6,776 nt of DNA. It comes from Erysipelotrichia bacterium (GTDB lineage Bacteria; Bacillota_I; Bacilli_A; RFN20; CAG-826). Where the stretch lies: positions 1 to 6,776 of the forward strand of contig JAAZFO010000194.1 in NCBI GenBank assembly GCA_012511695.1, read 5' to 3'. Positions within the stretch are counted from its first letter, which is position 1; every line of letters starts with the position of its first letter. Both the position numbers and the translations under genes were made by a program. Positions 1 through 6,160 of the stretch are shown piece by piece. The notes under the pieces were generated by a model, which saw only the letters and a list, made by a program, of their open reading frames with translations, did no database searches and had not been told where the DNA came from.

Positions 1-2
1 GT

Positions 3-920
3 GTTAATATTCTCGGGGTATGTTTTTTTAAAGAAGAAAATAAAAGAAAGATACGGCCCCTTCCTTTTGACGGCTTATCAGGAGAAACAAAAATTGTTCC
101 TAAACTAGAAAAGGGCGAACAGGCGAACCCGTATCCTTATTTGTTGTTCGGCTCTTTGTTTTATGTTTTTGAAGCCATTGTAGTGATGGTGATTTTTACT
201 ATGCTTAGTAACCACGAAAGCGACGTGTTAAAAGACGTCGCTTACAGTGTTTTAATTGTTGGGGCAGTCGGTTTAGCTATTTTGCTTTATAACATTGTAC
301 CGATTCGTGTCGACTCAATTACTGATGGCTACCGCTTAACGACTGTCAGTAATCCAAAAAATAGAGCGGCTTTTAATGAATTATTAAGAGTGGAACATTT
401 AATAAGTCACGGAGAAACGGATGTCGAAGTAAGAGTGTTCGACGAGATCACTAACTTTACGACCGATTTAAACTTAAATAAGGTGTATGCTTTGCTTGAT
501 AAAAAAGCCTATGCAGAAGCCGAGGTAATTATTGATAAAATTATTGCCGCAAAAGACGAAATTGATGAGAAAGTTTATATTCGCGCTAGAGCGCAAAAAA
601 TTTATATCGGTTTAATCGATAAAGATTTAGAGGCTGCACGTGCTTACTATAATGCCGAAGTTCCGATTAATGAAAGAAGAGAAATTTCGCGTGATATATC
701 AATGGCGTCAATCCGTACCTATTTATTAATGGCGGGTTTACTAGATAAGTCTAGAAGTGAATGCTTAGTGGCTTTAAATAATGTCTATCGTGCCTTTAAA
801 CGCACACCTAAAACTCGTCAAGCAACGGAAGTGATATTATTTAATGAAGCTTTGCAAAAAGTGATAGACGCCCATCCTGAGTGGGAATTAGAAGGTTATA
901 AACTAAAGGTCGCTAATTAA
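3..920 (+). CDS. M50-like (site-2-protease-type) membrane metallopeptidase, C-terminal part; 5' end outside window
   Basis: The frame ending at TAA 918-920 has no stop back to base 3 and no ATG, GTG or TTG codon before the TTG at 141. That TTG has no SD and sits just inside a membrane helix, so it is not the start. The visible part is 305 residues. Residues 10-35 are polar, with a G-E-T-K-I-V-P stretch and then PYPYLLFG; this resembles the loop of Firmicute M50 peptidases that I remember as GTGGQC...PP...PY..NLGG. Two hydrophobic segments follow (about 47-67 and 78-97). The second ends in N97-I-V-P100...D108-G109, which fits the M50 NxxP...DG element carrying the third zinc ligand. The HExxH motif would lie upstream of the window. 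Residues from about 118 onward are soluble and alpha-helical, TPR-like in texture. Expected role: intramembrane or membrane-proximal proteolysis; the substrate is unknown. Family assignment is from memory of motifs. The frame is secure, the function only probable. Confidence 0.6.
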   Translation, partial: VNILGVCFFKEENKRKIRPLPFDGLSGETKIVPKLEKGEQANPYPYLLFGSLFYVFEAIVVMVIFTMLSNHESDVLKDVAYSVLIVGAVGLAILLYNIVPIRVDSITDGYRLTTVSNPKNRAAFNELLRVEHLISHGETDVEVRVFDEITNFTTDLNLNKVYALLDKKAYAEAEVIIDKIIAAKDEIDEKVYIRARAQKIYIGLIDKDLEAARAYYNAEVPINERREISRDISMASIRTYLLMAGLLDKSRSECLVALNNVYRAFKRTPKTRQATEVILFNEALQKVIDAHPEWELEGYKLKVAN

Positions 921-970
921 TATAAATTAACGCCATTTTTGTTAATAGATGAGTGTAAGAATTCAAAACA

Positions 971-1016
971 AAAGACTGCCGTGAAATCATAGAGCAGTCT
1001 TCTATTTTTATTTTTT
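971..1016. terminator. Bidirectional intrinsic terminator between convergent genes
   Basis: An 8-bp perfect stem, AAGACTGC (972-979) with GCAGTCTT (994-1001), encloses a 14-base loop. On the plus strand it is followed by a T-rich tract (1003-1016), which suits termination of the M50-like gene. On the minus strand it lies 17 bases past the pmbA stop and is followed by TTGTTTTG, a weaker U tract, so it can also end the tldD-pmbA transcript. The plus-strand direction is the better supported of the two. Confidence 0.8.
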
Positions 1017-1018
1017 AA

Positions 1019-2341
1019 TTATTTGCCACTAACGCCGATTTGTTTGATCAAAACCGATTGCGTAGAGACACCACTCGGTGAGAGGGTTACATCGTTGCCA
1101 ACTTCAACGACATCTTTGAAGACATCAATTAAGTTGCCAGAAATAGTAACTAAATCTAATGGACGTCCCTTCTTACCATCTTCAATCAAGAAACCTGTTG
1201 ATTGTAAGGAGAAGTTGCCGCTTTGTGGGTTTAGACCAGCGTGTAAGCCAGAAACATCAGTGATGTAAACACCATCTCCGACTTTAGCGAACAATTCGTC
1301 TAGTGATTTTCTGCCTGGTTTTAAATAAGTGAATGTTGATAAGACACTTTTTTTCGCTCCACCATAACCATTACCAGTTGTTTCCACACCAGCTTTAGCA
1401 GCGGTAGTAAGGTTATATAAATAAGTTTGTAAGACGCCGTTTTTGACGATTGGCTTATTGTAGGTAGCGACACCTTCATCATCAAACCAACGCGCAAAGA
1501 CGTTTCTGTTTAATGGGCGGTCTTCAATAGTCACTTTTTTAGAAGCGATTTGTTGGCCGACTTTTCCGATGAATAAGGAAGATTGCTTTTGAACTTCTTC
1601 TGCACTAGCGTGGCCGACATACGCTTTGATTAAAGAGGCGACGACATCCGGGTGTAAAACCGCTTTGTACTTATTGGAAGAACAAGCCTCACCGCCGAGT
1701 TGCTCAACAGTTTTAGCAACAATCTTCTTAGCGAGCACTTCTGGGTCAAAGGCGGCAAAGTCATTACCGAGAAATAATTCATAACCGGATTTAGTTTGTT
1801 CACCTTCTTTGGCAACGCAGTGTGCGTAGGCGTAAAAATAATTACTCCGTTGTGTTAAATTCAAACCATTAGAATTAACAAGAGTGACTTTTTTGAAAAC
1901 TTGTTCGTATTGAACAGAAGCCACTTCGATAACGCGCGGATCGCCTTCCTTGACTGCTTTTTCTAAAGCTCGTAATTTCGCCAATTTTTCTTCTGGCTGA
2001 ACGTTTTCTAAGGCGCGATTAAAAGTGCTGACTCGGCGATATTTTTCTGATCCTTTAAAAATAAAGACAGGATCGTCATTTTCAATAACGCCAGCGTTGC
2101 TGACCATTTCTTTTACTAGCCAAGCAGCTTTTTTATTGTTCCAAACGTCACATGTGGCTGAGCCGCTTTTACCGTTTAAAATGCCCCTAGCTACAATCGA
2201 GTAACCATTGTTGTCAGCATAATTATCGACTTCCCCATGGAATAAGGAAATTGATAAATTGCGAGATTCAGAAATGTGAAGTTCGACTTCTTCAAGTCCG
2301 TTTTCTTTTGCTAGTGCAAAAAACTTATCATATTTTGCCAT
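1019..2341 (-). CDS. pmbA: TldE/PmbA, non-catalytic partner of the TldD metalloprotease
   Basis: 440 residues, close to the usual length for PmbA/TldE (about 450). It has no HExxxH motif, as expected for the partner subunit that shapes the TldD-TldE active-site chamber. Family landmarks: an N-terminal alpha/beta domain with the ARG...GKSGSATC region (51-64); HASAEEVQKQSSLFIGK (244-260), matching the PmbA 'VQKG.S...GK.GQ' segment; FDDEGV (286-291); the GLHAGLNP...SG.F block (365-377) followed by GFLIEDGK (383-390); and an ISGNL segment near the C-terminus (about 405). The ATG overlaps the tldD stop (TAATG), and the SD GGAGGAG lies 10 bases upstream inside tldD, so translation is coupled. In E. 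coli the complex degrades unfolded peptides and CcdA antitoxin and trims microcin B17. The substrate here cannot be read from the sequence; general cytoplasmic peptide turnover is the default reading. Confidence 0.93.
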   Translation of the reverse strand: MAKYDKFFALAKENGLEEVELHISESRNLSISLFHGEVDNYADNNGYSIVARGILNGKSGSATCDVWNNKKAAWLVKEMVSNAGVIENDDPVFIFKGSEKYRRVSTFNRALENVQPEEKLAKLRALEKAVKEGDPRVIEVASVQYEQVFKKVTLVNSNGLNLTQRSNYFYAYAHCVAKEGEQTKSGYELFLGNDFAAFDPEVLAKKIVAKTVEQLGGEACSSNKYKAVLHPDVVASLIKAYVGHASAEEVQKQSSLFIGKVGQQIASKKVTIEDRPLNRNVFARWFDDEGVATYNKPIVKNGVLQTYLYNLTTAAKAGVETTGNGYGGAKKSVLSTFTYLKPGRKSLDELFAKVGDGVYITDVSGLHAGLNPQSGNFSLQSTGFLIEDGKKGRPLDLVTISGNLIDVFKDVVEVGNDVTLSPSGVSTQSVLIKQIGVSGK

Positions 2342-3747
2342 TATTTTAATTCTCCTCCACGACCACCGACGACGACTTCGCTCACTCTTAAGGTTGGTTG
2401 GCCAACATTAGTTCTAATTGCACCAGAAGAAGCCCCACACATACCTTGTGAAAAATCTAAGTCATTCGCGACCATGTCGATTTTCTTTAATATTTCAAAA
2501 CCCTTACCAATTAAAGTTGCTCCTTTAACTGGTTCGGCAATCTTGCCATCTCTAATGATGTATGCTTCGCTACAACCGAAGTTAAATTCACCAGTTGTAG
2601 GATCGACCGAACCACCACTAAAACCAACAGCGTATAACCCTAGTTTAGTGGCGCCTATTACTTCTTCAGGAGTGCTCTTCCCATTACAAATGTAAGTATT
2701 TGACATTCGAGAAGTAGGGACGAAACGGTAGTTTTGCCTACGGCAAGCACCGTTGCCTTCTCTGCCCATGCGCCGACCGTTGAAATCATCGATCATGAAA
2801 TCGTTTAGTTTTCCATTTTTAATAAGTCTTCTCTTGGTGCCGAGATTACCTTCATCATCGATATCGATTGAGCCCCATTCTGAGGGCATTGTACTATCAT
2901 CAATAGCGCTGACTATTGGAGAAGCAATCATATCTCCCATTTTATTGTTGGAGAAACAGGATAAACCTTTAGCGACTGAGCTAGCTTCGAGTGGGTGACC
3001 ACAAGCTTCGTGGAATAAAACCCCACCCCAACCATTGCCGATTACCACTGGCATTTTACCACTTGGACATTCAGCAGCAGTTAACATCTTAAGTGCAATT
3101 TCTGCTGCTTTTCTGGCACTTTTACGCGGATTTACTTTTTCAGTTTTGAAGTAATCGATACCTTGTTGGGCGCCAGGGGCATCAAAACCGGTTTCAAAAC
3201 CGCTTTGATCAGCAGCGATTACTTGAAACGCCATTCTGCCGAACTCACTAGCGCGTTTAAACCATTTGCCCTTGGAATTAAAAACCGCAACAAAGCGATG
3301 GGTATCGGCGAAATTGGCAAATGTTCTGACGATACGCGGATCTTTTAAAGAGTTGATCTCATCGACACCTTCGCGCAATAAAGCAATTTTTTCTTCAACC
3401 GGTACATCGTTATAACTGCGGATAATCGGATTGCGGTTTTTAGACCGAATCGCTACAAATTTTTCCACAGTAATTAAACGTTCACCATTGAATGATTTGT
3501 TGAGTGAATTAGCTAGAGCTAATAAACCTCTTTTTGATAAATTATTTGTGTATCCATAAACGCATTGATTTTCTTTTAATAGGCGTAAACCAACACCACA
3601 TAAAGAATTTGAGCTAGAAGTTTCAACTTTGCCATTTTCAATTACCACTGTATGAGAACGGCTATCTTCATAAAAGATTTCCGCATAATCAGCGCCAGTA
3701 GAAAGAGCTTCATTTAAGACTTGAATAGCTAACTTTTTACTAATCAT
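2341..3747 (-). CDS. tldD: TldD zinc metalloprotease, catalytic subunit
   Basis: 468 residues from the chosen start. Numbered from that Met, the zinc motif HExxxH is HEACGH at 246-251 (H246, E247, H251). The C-terminal Cys ligand seen in E. coli TldD matches C437 in QGMCGASSG. It is followed by VGQPTLRV and the glycine-rich end VVVGGRGGELK, all typical of TldD. FGCSEAYIIRDGKI (390-403) is the conserved strand before the last ligand. All catalytic landmarks are intact. I chose ATG 3747-3745 because AGGAGG (minus strand, 3760-3755) sits 7 bases upstream. An in-frame ATG 19 codons further out (3804) has no SD and would add a segment unlike the family. It is the first gene of the operon, with pmbA overlapping its stop. 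It works in the cytoplasm as a TldD-TldE complex cleaving extended or unfolded peptides. No RiPP precursor lies beside it, so a dedicated maturation role is not supported here. Confidence 0.95.
   Translation of the reverse strand: MISKKLAIQVLNEALSTGADYAEIFYEDSRSHTVVIENGKVETSSSNSLCGVGLRLLKENQCVYGYTNNLSKRGLLALANSLNKSFNGERLITVEKFVAIRSKNRNPIIRSYNDVPVEEKIALLREGVDEINSLKDPRIVRTFANFADTHRFVAVFNSKGKWFKRASEFGRMAFQVIAADQSGFETGFDAPGAQQGIDYFKTEKVNPRKSARKAAEIALKMLTAAECPSGKMPVVIGNGWGGVLFHEACGHPLEASSVAKGLSCFSNNKMGDMIASPIVSAIDDSTMPSEWGSIDIDDEGNLGTKRRLIKNGKLNDFMIDDFNGRRMGREGNGACRRQNYRFVPTSRMSNTYICNGKSTPEEVIGATKLGLYAVGFSGGSVDPTTGEFNFGCSEAYIIRDGKIAEPVKGATLIGKGFEILKKIDMVANDLDFSQGMCGASSGAIRTNVGQPTLRVSEVVVGGRGGELK
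2352..2358 (-). promoter_or_regulatory. Ribosome binding site of pmbA, embedded in the tldD 3' end
   Basis: On the minus strand GGAGGAG ends 10 bases before the pmbA ATG. The same bases encode the Gly-Gly-Glu near the end of TldD. Together with the TAATG stop/start overlap this points to translational coupling, which suits the joint assembly of the two subunits. Confidence 0.8.
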
Positions 3748-3754
3748 ATTTTTG

Positions 3755-3760
3755 CCTCCT
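3755..3760 (-). promoter_or_regulatory. Ribosome binding site that fixes the tldD start
   Basis: The minus strand reads AGGAGG, then 7 bases, then ATG at 3747. It is the only good SD in the region and argues against the longer in-frame start at 3804. Confidence 0.88.
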
Positions 3761-3819
3761 GTGATTATTTTTAAGATATTGTAAATTATTTTAACACAAT
3801 TCATTTTTTATTATGCACT

Positions 3820-3891
3820 TTATCGTTGATAATTATCTAATAAAAGGCATTATTTTTATCTCTAGCCGGCATTATTTGTAGTAAAAACTAC
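3820..3891. promoter_or_regulatory. Repeat-rich control region between tldD and the glycosyltransferase gene
   Basis: Within the 275-base divergent spacer I see four elements. The perfect 10-base palindrome GATAATTATC lies at 3828-3837 and overlaps a second dyad, TTATC-GTT-GATAA (3820-3832). The direct repeat GGCATTATTT lies at 3846-3855 and 3868-3877, with starts 22 bases apart (about two helical turns). A small hairpin, GTAGT-AAAA-ACTAC, lies at 3878-3891. All lie upstream of tldD and could be binding sites. No convincing -35/-10 pair for tldD stands out, and no protein can be assigned. In an AT-rich spacer some of this may be chance. Confidence 0.3.
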
Positions 3892-3979
3892 CTAAAAACA
3901 TAATTAATATAGATAAGAGCCCCTAAAAATGCGACAATTATTTCATTGAAACAACAGACTTAAAACTAAGGTTAAGTAA

Positions 3980-4007
3980 TTGAATCAAGGTTTTGGTTTA
4001 ATAAATT
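3980..4007 (+). promoter_or_regulatory. Possible promoter of the glycosyltransferase gene
   Basis: TTGAAT (3980-3985), a 16-base spacer and TAAATT (4002-4007) give a sigma-A-like pair. Each hexamer has about four of six consensus bases. Transcription would begin about 8-10 bases before the ATG at 4023, leaving almost no leader. That fits the lack of an SD, but AT-rich sequence yields such matches easily. Confidence 0.3.
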
Positions 4008-4022
4008 AGTGATTAAAAAATT

Positions 4023-5108
4023 ATGACAAATAAAATTCGAATCAACATGTTATCACAAGCTACCTCAGTTGATGGGCAAGGTGTTGGCTCTGCTTATATT
4101 GAGCAAGTCGCGCTCGTCAGAGAAAACGCTGATATTTTTGAAGTGGCGGTCAATAGTAAAAAAGGTGATTTTGATATTCATCATATGCACACTTTTAATC
4201 CTCAATACGTTATGCGTTTGACTAAAAGACATATCAACGTCACTTATGTGCACCTCTTACCTGAAACTTTTGATGGTTCTTTAAAAATGCCAAAACCTAT
4301 TTTTTGGTTGTTTAAAAAATACGTCATTTATGCCTATCGCAAAGCTGATGAGGCCGTCGTGGTCAATCCGATCTTTATCGAGCCGCTCGTGAAATTAGGA
4401 TTAAAAAGAGAAAACATCACTTATATTCCAAACTTTGTCGACCATGAGAAGTTTTATGAAATTTCTTTAAAAGAAAGAAATGCGCTGCGCGATAAGTACG
4501 GTATCCCTCATGATAAATTTGTGGTGATGGGGTGTGGGCAAGTACAAACTCGCAAAGGAGTTAAAGACTATGTGGAGTGCGCTAAACGCAACCCCGACAT
4601 GGTATTCGTTTGGGCGGGAGGCTTCTCTTTTGGAGCCATTACAGATGGCTATAAACAATTAAAAGCCATCATGGATAATCCGCCAGCAAATGTAAAGTTT
4701 CTTGGCATCGTTCCTAGAGTGGAGATGAACGGCATCTTCAATATGTGTGATGTCTTATTTATGCCGTCGTTTGATGAGCTCTTTCCGATGTCTATTTTAG
4801 AAGCGGTTAACTCGAGAAAACCTATCTTGCTTCGCAACCTAGAGTTATATGAAGATATTCTCTTTCATAAGCAGGACACTTACGCTAATGCGCCAGATGT
4901 CGATGGTTTTGTAAAACAACTTCAAAAGTTGGCCAATGATAAAGAATATTACAAACACTACCAAGCTGGCAGTCAAGTAATTAGTGACTACTACAGCAAA
5001 GAACATGTCAGCAGTCTTTGGCGGGAATACTATCAAAGAATTTATAAAAAATGGGCACCGATTAAAAAGATTAAATCTTGGAAAAAGCAAAATAAAAAAA
5101 CTTCTTAG
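4023..5108 (+). CDS. GT4-family glycosyltransferase, probably a diglycosyl-diacylglycerol synthase (LafB/CpoA/alDGS type)
   Basis: 361 residues with a GT-B fold. The N-terminal acceptor domain contains INMLSQATSVDGQGVGSAY (7-25), the opening I associate with the roughly 340-residue enzymes that add a second sugar to monoglycosyl-diacylglycerol in lactobacilli, streptococci and Acholeplasma. In the donor domain, GCGQVQTRKGV (170-180) carries the basic R177/K178 that contacts the nucleotide-sugar phosphates, followed by FVWAGGFSFG (195-204). The GT4 E-x7-E motif is E252-LFPMSIL-E260, inside FDELFPMSILEAV. The C-terminal tail (about 342-361) is strongly basic with Trp residues, as in monotopic lipid glycosyltransferases that sit on anionic membranes. 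The likely product is a bilayer-forming diglycosyl lipid or lipoteichoic-acid anchor. The donor (UDP-Glc or UDP-Gal) cannot be read. The monoglycosyl synthase partner is not in the window. No SD precedes the ATG, but the start fits the family. Family assignment is from memory of related sequences. Confidence 0.8.
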   Translation: MTNKIRINMLSQATSVDGQGVGSAYIEQVALVRENADIFEVAVNSKKGDFDIHHMHTFNPQYVMRLTKRHINVTYVHLLPETFDGSLKMPKPIFWLFKKYVIYAYRKADEAVVVNPIFIEPLVKLGLKRENITYIPNFVDHEKFYEISLKERNALRDKYGIPHDKFVVMGCGQVQTRKGVKDYVECAKRNPDMVFVWAGGFSFGAITDGYKQLKAIMDNPPANVKFLGIVPRVEMNGIFNMCDVLFMPSFDELFPMSILEAVNSRKPILLRNLELYEDILFHKQDTYANAPDVDGFVKQLQKLANDKEYYKHYQAGSQVISDYYSKEHVSSLWREYYQRIYKKWAPIKKIKSWKKQNKKTS

Positions 5109-5180
5109 GCACTACTTTAAATTCACTTCACGTTTAAAAAAGCCCATCTCCAGCCATAACAATTTATTTTAATTGCCTTT
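5109..5180. other. Convergent spacer without a clear terminator
   Basis: Only 72 bases separate the stop of the glycosyltransferase gene (+) from the stop of the XRE gene (-). The best structure is a weak AT hairpin, CAATT-TATTTT-AATTG (5160-5175), with neither a GC-rich stem nor a long U tract on either strand. Overlapping 3' ends of the two transcripts seem likely. Confidence 0.5.
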
Positions 5181-5897
5181 TCAGCAACCTTCGTCTTTGT
5201 TAGGTTTTCCAAAGACCCTACTTCTATGAAGAGCTGAAATAAAGGAATAGTAAATAGGGACCACTAGGAAAATAATCCACATCGGATGCCATAAATCAGC
5301 ATCTAATCCTGGATAAATCATGCACACAAAGAAAAAGATAAATGTGACTACTAACGAGATATTGAAATAGCGAGCATTTCTTTTATCAATAGCTCTTATA
5401 AGCGAGCAAATGATTCCAGGGAGTAAGAAAACAATCCAGCCGTTTTGCCACATGTCCGCTAAAGAACCGAGCAAGAGGTAAGTAACAGCAGCTACGAGAA
5501 AAAGTGTCCCCTCCAACAGGTCATTTAATACCCCAAATCTAAACCCTCTGATTTTATATTTTGCTTTGCTGTGACTAGAAAGATTATTTATTACGATAGA
5601 TGAGCCACTTTCGTCTTGGGTGCAAACTTCTTGATTATCAATGGTGATTTTGTCTTGATCTTTGATTTTTTCTTTGGCGAGATTGTCTAAATCTATATCA
5701 GCGATTAATAATTCATCCAAAGATACGCCATAGAGTTTAGCTAAACAGATGAGATTATCGGTGTCCGGGGAAGCTTCGGCGCGCTCCCATTTGCTCACCG
5801 CTTGTCTGGAGATGCCTAGTTTGTTTGCCAATTCTTCTTGGGAATAGCCGAACTTTTTTCTTAATTTGACTAATCTGTCAGCAATTTCTATTTTCAT
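5181..5897 (-). CDS. XRE-family HTH regulator with a C-terminal four-helix membrane domain
   Basis: 238 residues. Residues 5-62 form an HTH_3/XRE domain: YSQEELANKLGIS (18-30), the recognition helix RQAVSKWERAEA (31-42), and the closing LAKLYGVSLDELL (52-64). A polar linker (65-120) follows. About four hydrophobic segments come next (127-146, 154-170, 178-195, 206-223) and then a basic tail. A block is duplicated within the membrane part: ADMWQNGWIVFL (147-158) and ADLWHPMWIIFL (200-211), seven of twelve identical. Such membrane-tethered XRE proteins are widespread in Firmicutes and mostly uncharacterised; they may bind DNA from the membrane in response to an envelope signal. The gene starts at ATG 5897 with AGGGAGG eight bases upstream, and it ends in TGA, so TGA is a stop here. 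GTTGC dyads upstream suggest autoregulation. The DNA-binding assignment is secure; target and signal are unknown. Confidence 0.88.
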   Translation of the reverse strand: MKIEIADRLVKLRKKFGYSQEELANKLGISRQAVSKWERAEASPDTDNLICLAKLYGVSLDELLIADIDLDNLAKEKIKDQDKITIDNQEVCTQDESGSSIVINNLSSHSKAKYKIRGFRFGVLNDLLEGTLFLVAAVTYLLLGSLADMWQNGWIVFLLPGIICSLIRAIDKRNARYFNISLVVTFIFFFVCMIYPGLDADLWHPMWIIFLVVPIYYSFISALHRSRVFGKPNKDEGC

Positions 5898-6160
5898 AAA
5901 TTCTCCCTCCCTTTCTATAGCTTAAATTTAGCATTTTATCTATCGGTTGCGCCACCAACTCTAGTTAGAATTTGCGCAACTATTGGTTGCAAATAACATA
6001 ATTTTTGTTTATTCACCTCAATTTTAATGCAATTTACTAATTTTTGTACAAATCTTTAACTGTGAAAGTTTAGCTTTTTATAGGGTTTACTAAGTATTTT
6101 TTTAAAACAAAATCTAGCACATCTCAGCGGGAACTATAAAATATAAATATTTTTATAAAT
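5898..6160. other. Long AT-rich divergent spacer, XRE side and upstream of the rpmE leader
   Basis: No credible gene lies in this part of the 355-base spacer. The longest starts give peptides of 10-12 residues: ATG 6027 (+), and ATG 5999 (-), which has only a distant GAGGTG upstream. It holds the GTTGC dyads (5941-5990, separate entry). Near the right end is an AT-only block with several TATAAA hexamers (6135-6140, 6142-6147, 6154-6159), any of which could be the rpmE -10 box. None has a recognisable -35 at 16-18 bases. Confidence 0.45.
5941..5990. promoter_or_regulatory. Operator-like GTTGC dyads and possible promoter of the XRE gene
   Basis: TATCGGTTGC (5941-5950) and TATTGGTTGC (5981-5990) form a direct repeat exactly 40 bases apart, nine of ten identical. 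Between them is the perfect palindrome TTGCGCAA (5972-5979). GTTGCGC (5946-5952) also pairs with GCGCAAC (5974-5980), and GCAAC-TATTG-GTTGC (5976-5990) makes a 15-base dyad. On the minus strand TTGCAA (5992-5987), a 17-base spacer and TCTAAC (5969-5964) could be the XRE promoter, so the dyads would overlap it. This arrangement fits autoregulation by an XRE dimer. The binding protein is inferred from adjacency only. Confidence 0.45.

Noticed and set aside
1..108. Frame 1 reading from GTG at 1, a 35-codon hydrophobic-then-basic peptide, as the true upstream part with a frameshift into the 141-920 gene
   Set aside because: Frame 3 is also open here and its residues line up well in spacing with the M50 loop (KEENKRK...G-E...VP...PY), so no frameshift is needed.
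1023..1268. Open plus-strand frame antisense to pmbA (and similar ones at 2474-2998 and 3163-3348)
   Set aside because: These are reverse-strand shadows of the conserved TldE and TldD coding sequence with no SD or family features.
3748..3804. Longer TldD start at ATG 3804 adding 19 residues
   Set aside because: It has no SD, the added segment is unlike TldD N-termini, and the AGGAGG seven bases before ATG 3747 gives a far better start.
3813..3881. 22-codon plus-strand frame starting ATG 3813 as a possible precursor peptide near tldD
   Set aside because: No SD, AT-driven composition, and no Cys/Ser/Thr-rich core or leader-peptide look.
4984..5172. Plus-strand frame overlapping the glycosyltransferase end, which could give a longer basic C-terminus by slippage on the A7 run at 5094-5100
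   Set aside because: Reaching it needs a +1 (or -2) shift, and the A7-C run is not in phase for the classic -1 heptamer. The in-frame protein already has full family length.
5109..5172. TTTAAA...TTTAAA and CAATT...AATTG repeats as a terminator for the glycosyltransferase gene
   Set aside because: The stems are short and AT-only, with no U tract of useful length on either strand.
5961..5999. 12-codon minus-strand frame from ATG 5999 as a leader peptide of the XRE gene
   Set aside because: The only SD-like GAGGTG is about 14 bases away and the frame lies across the proposed promoter and operator.
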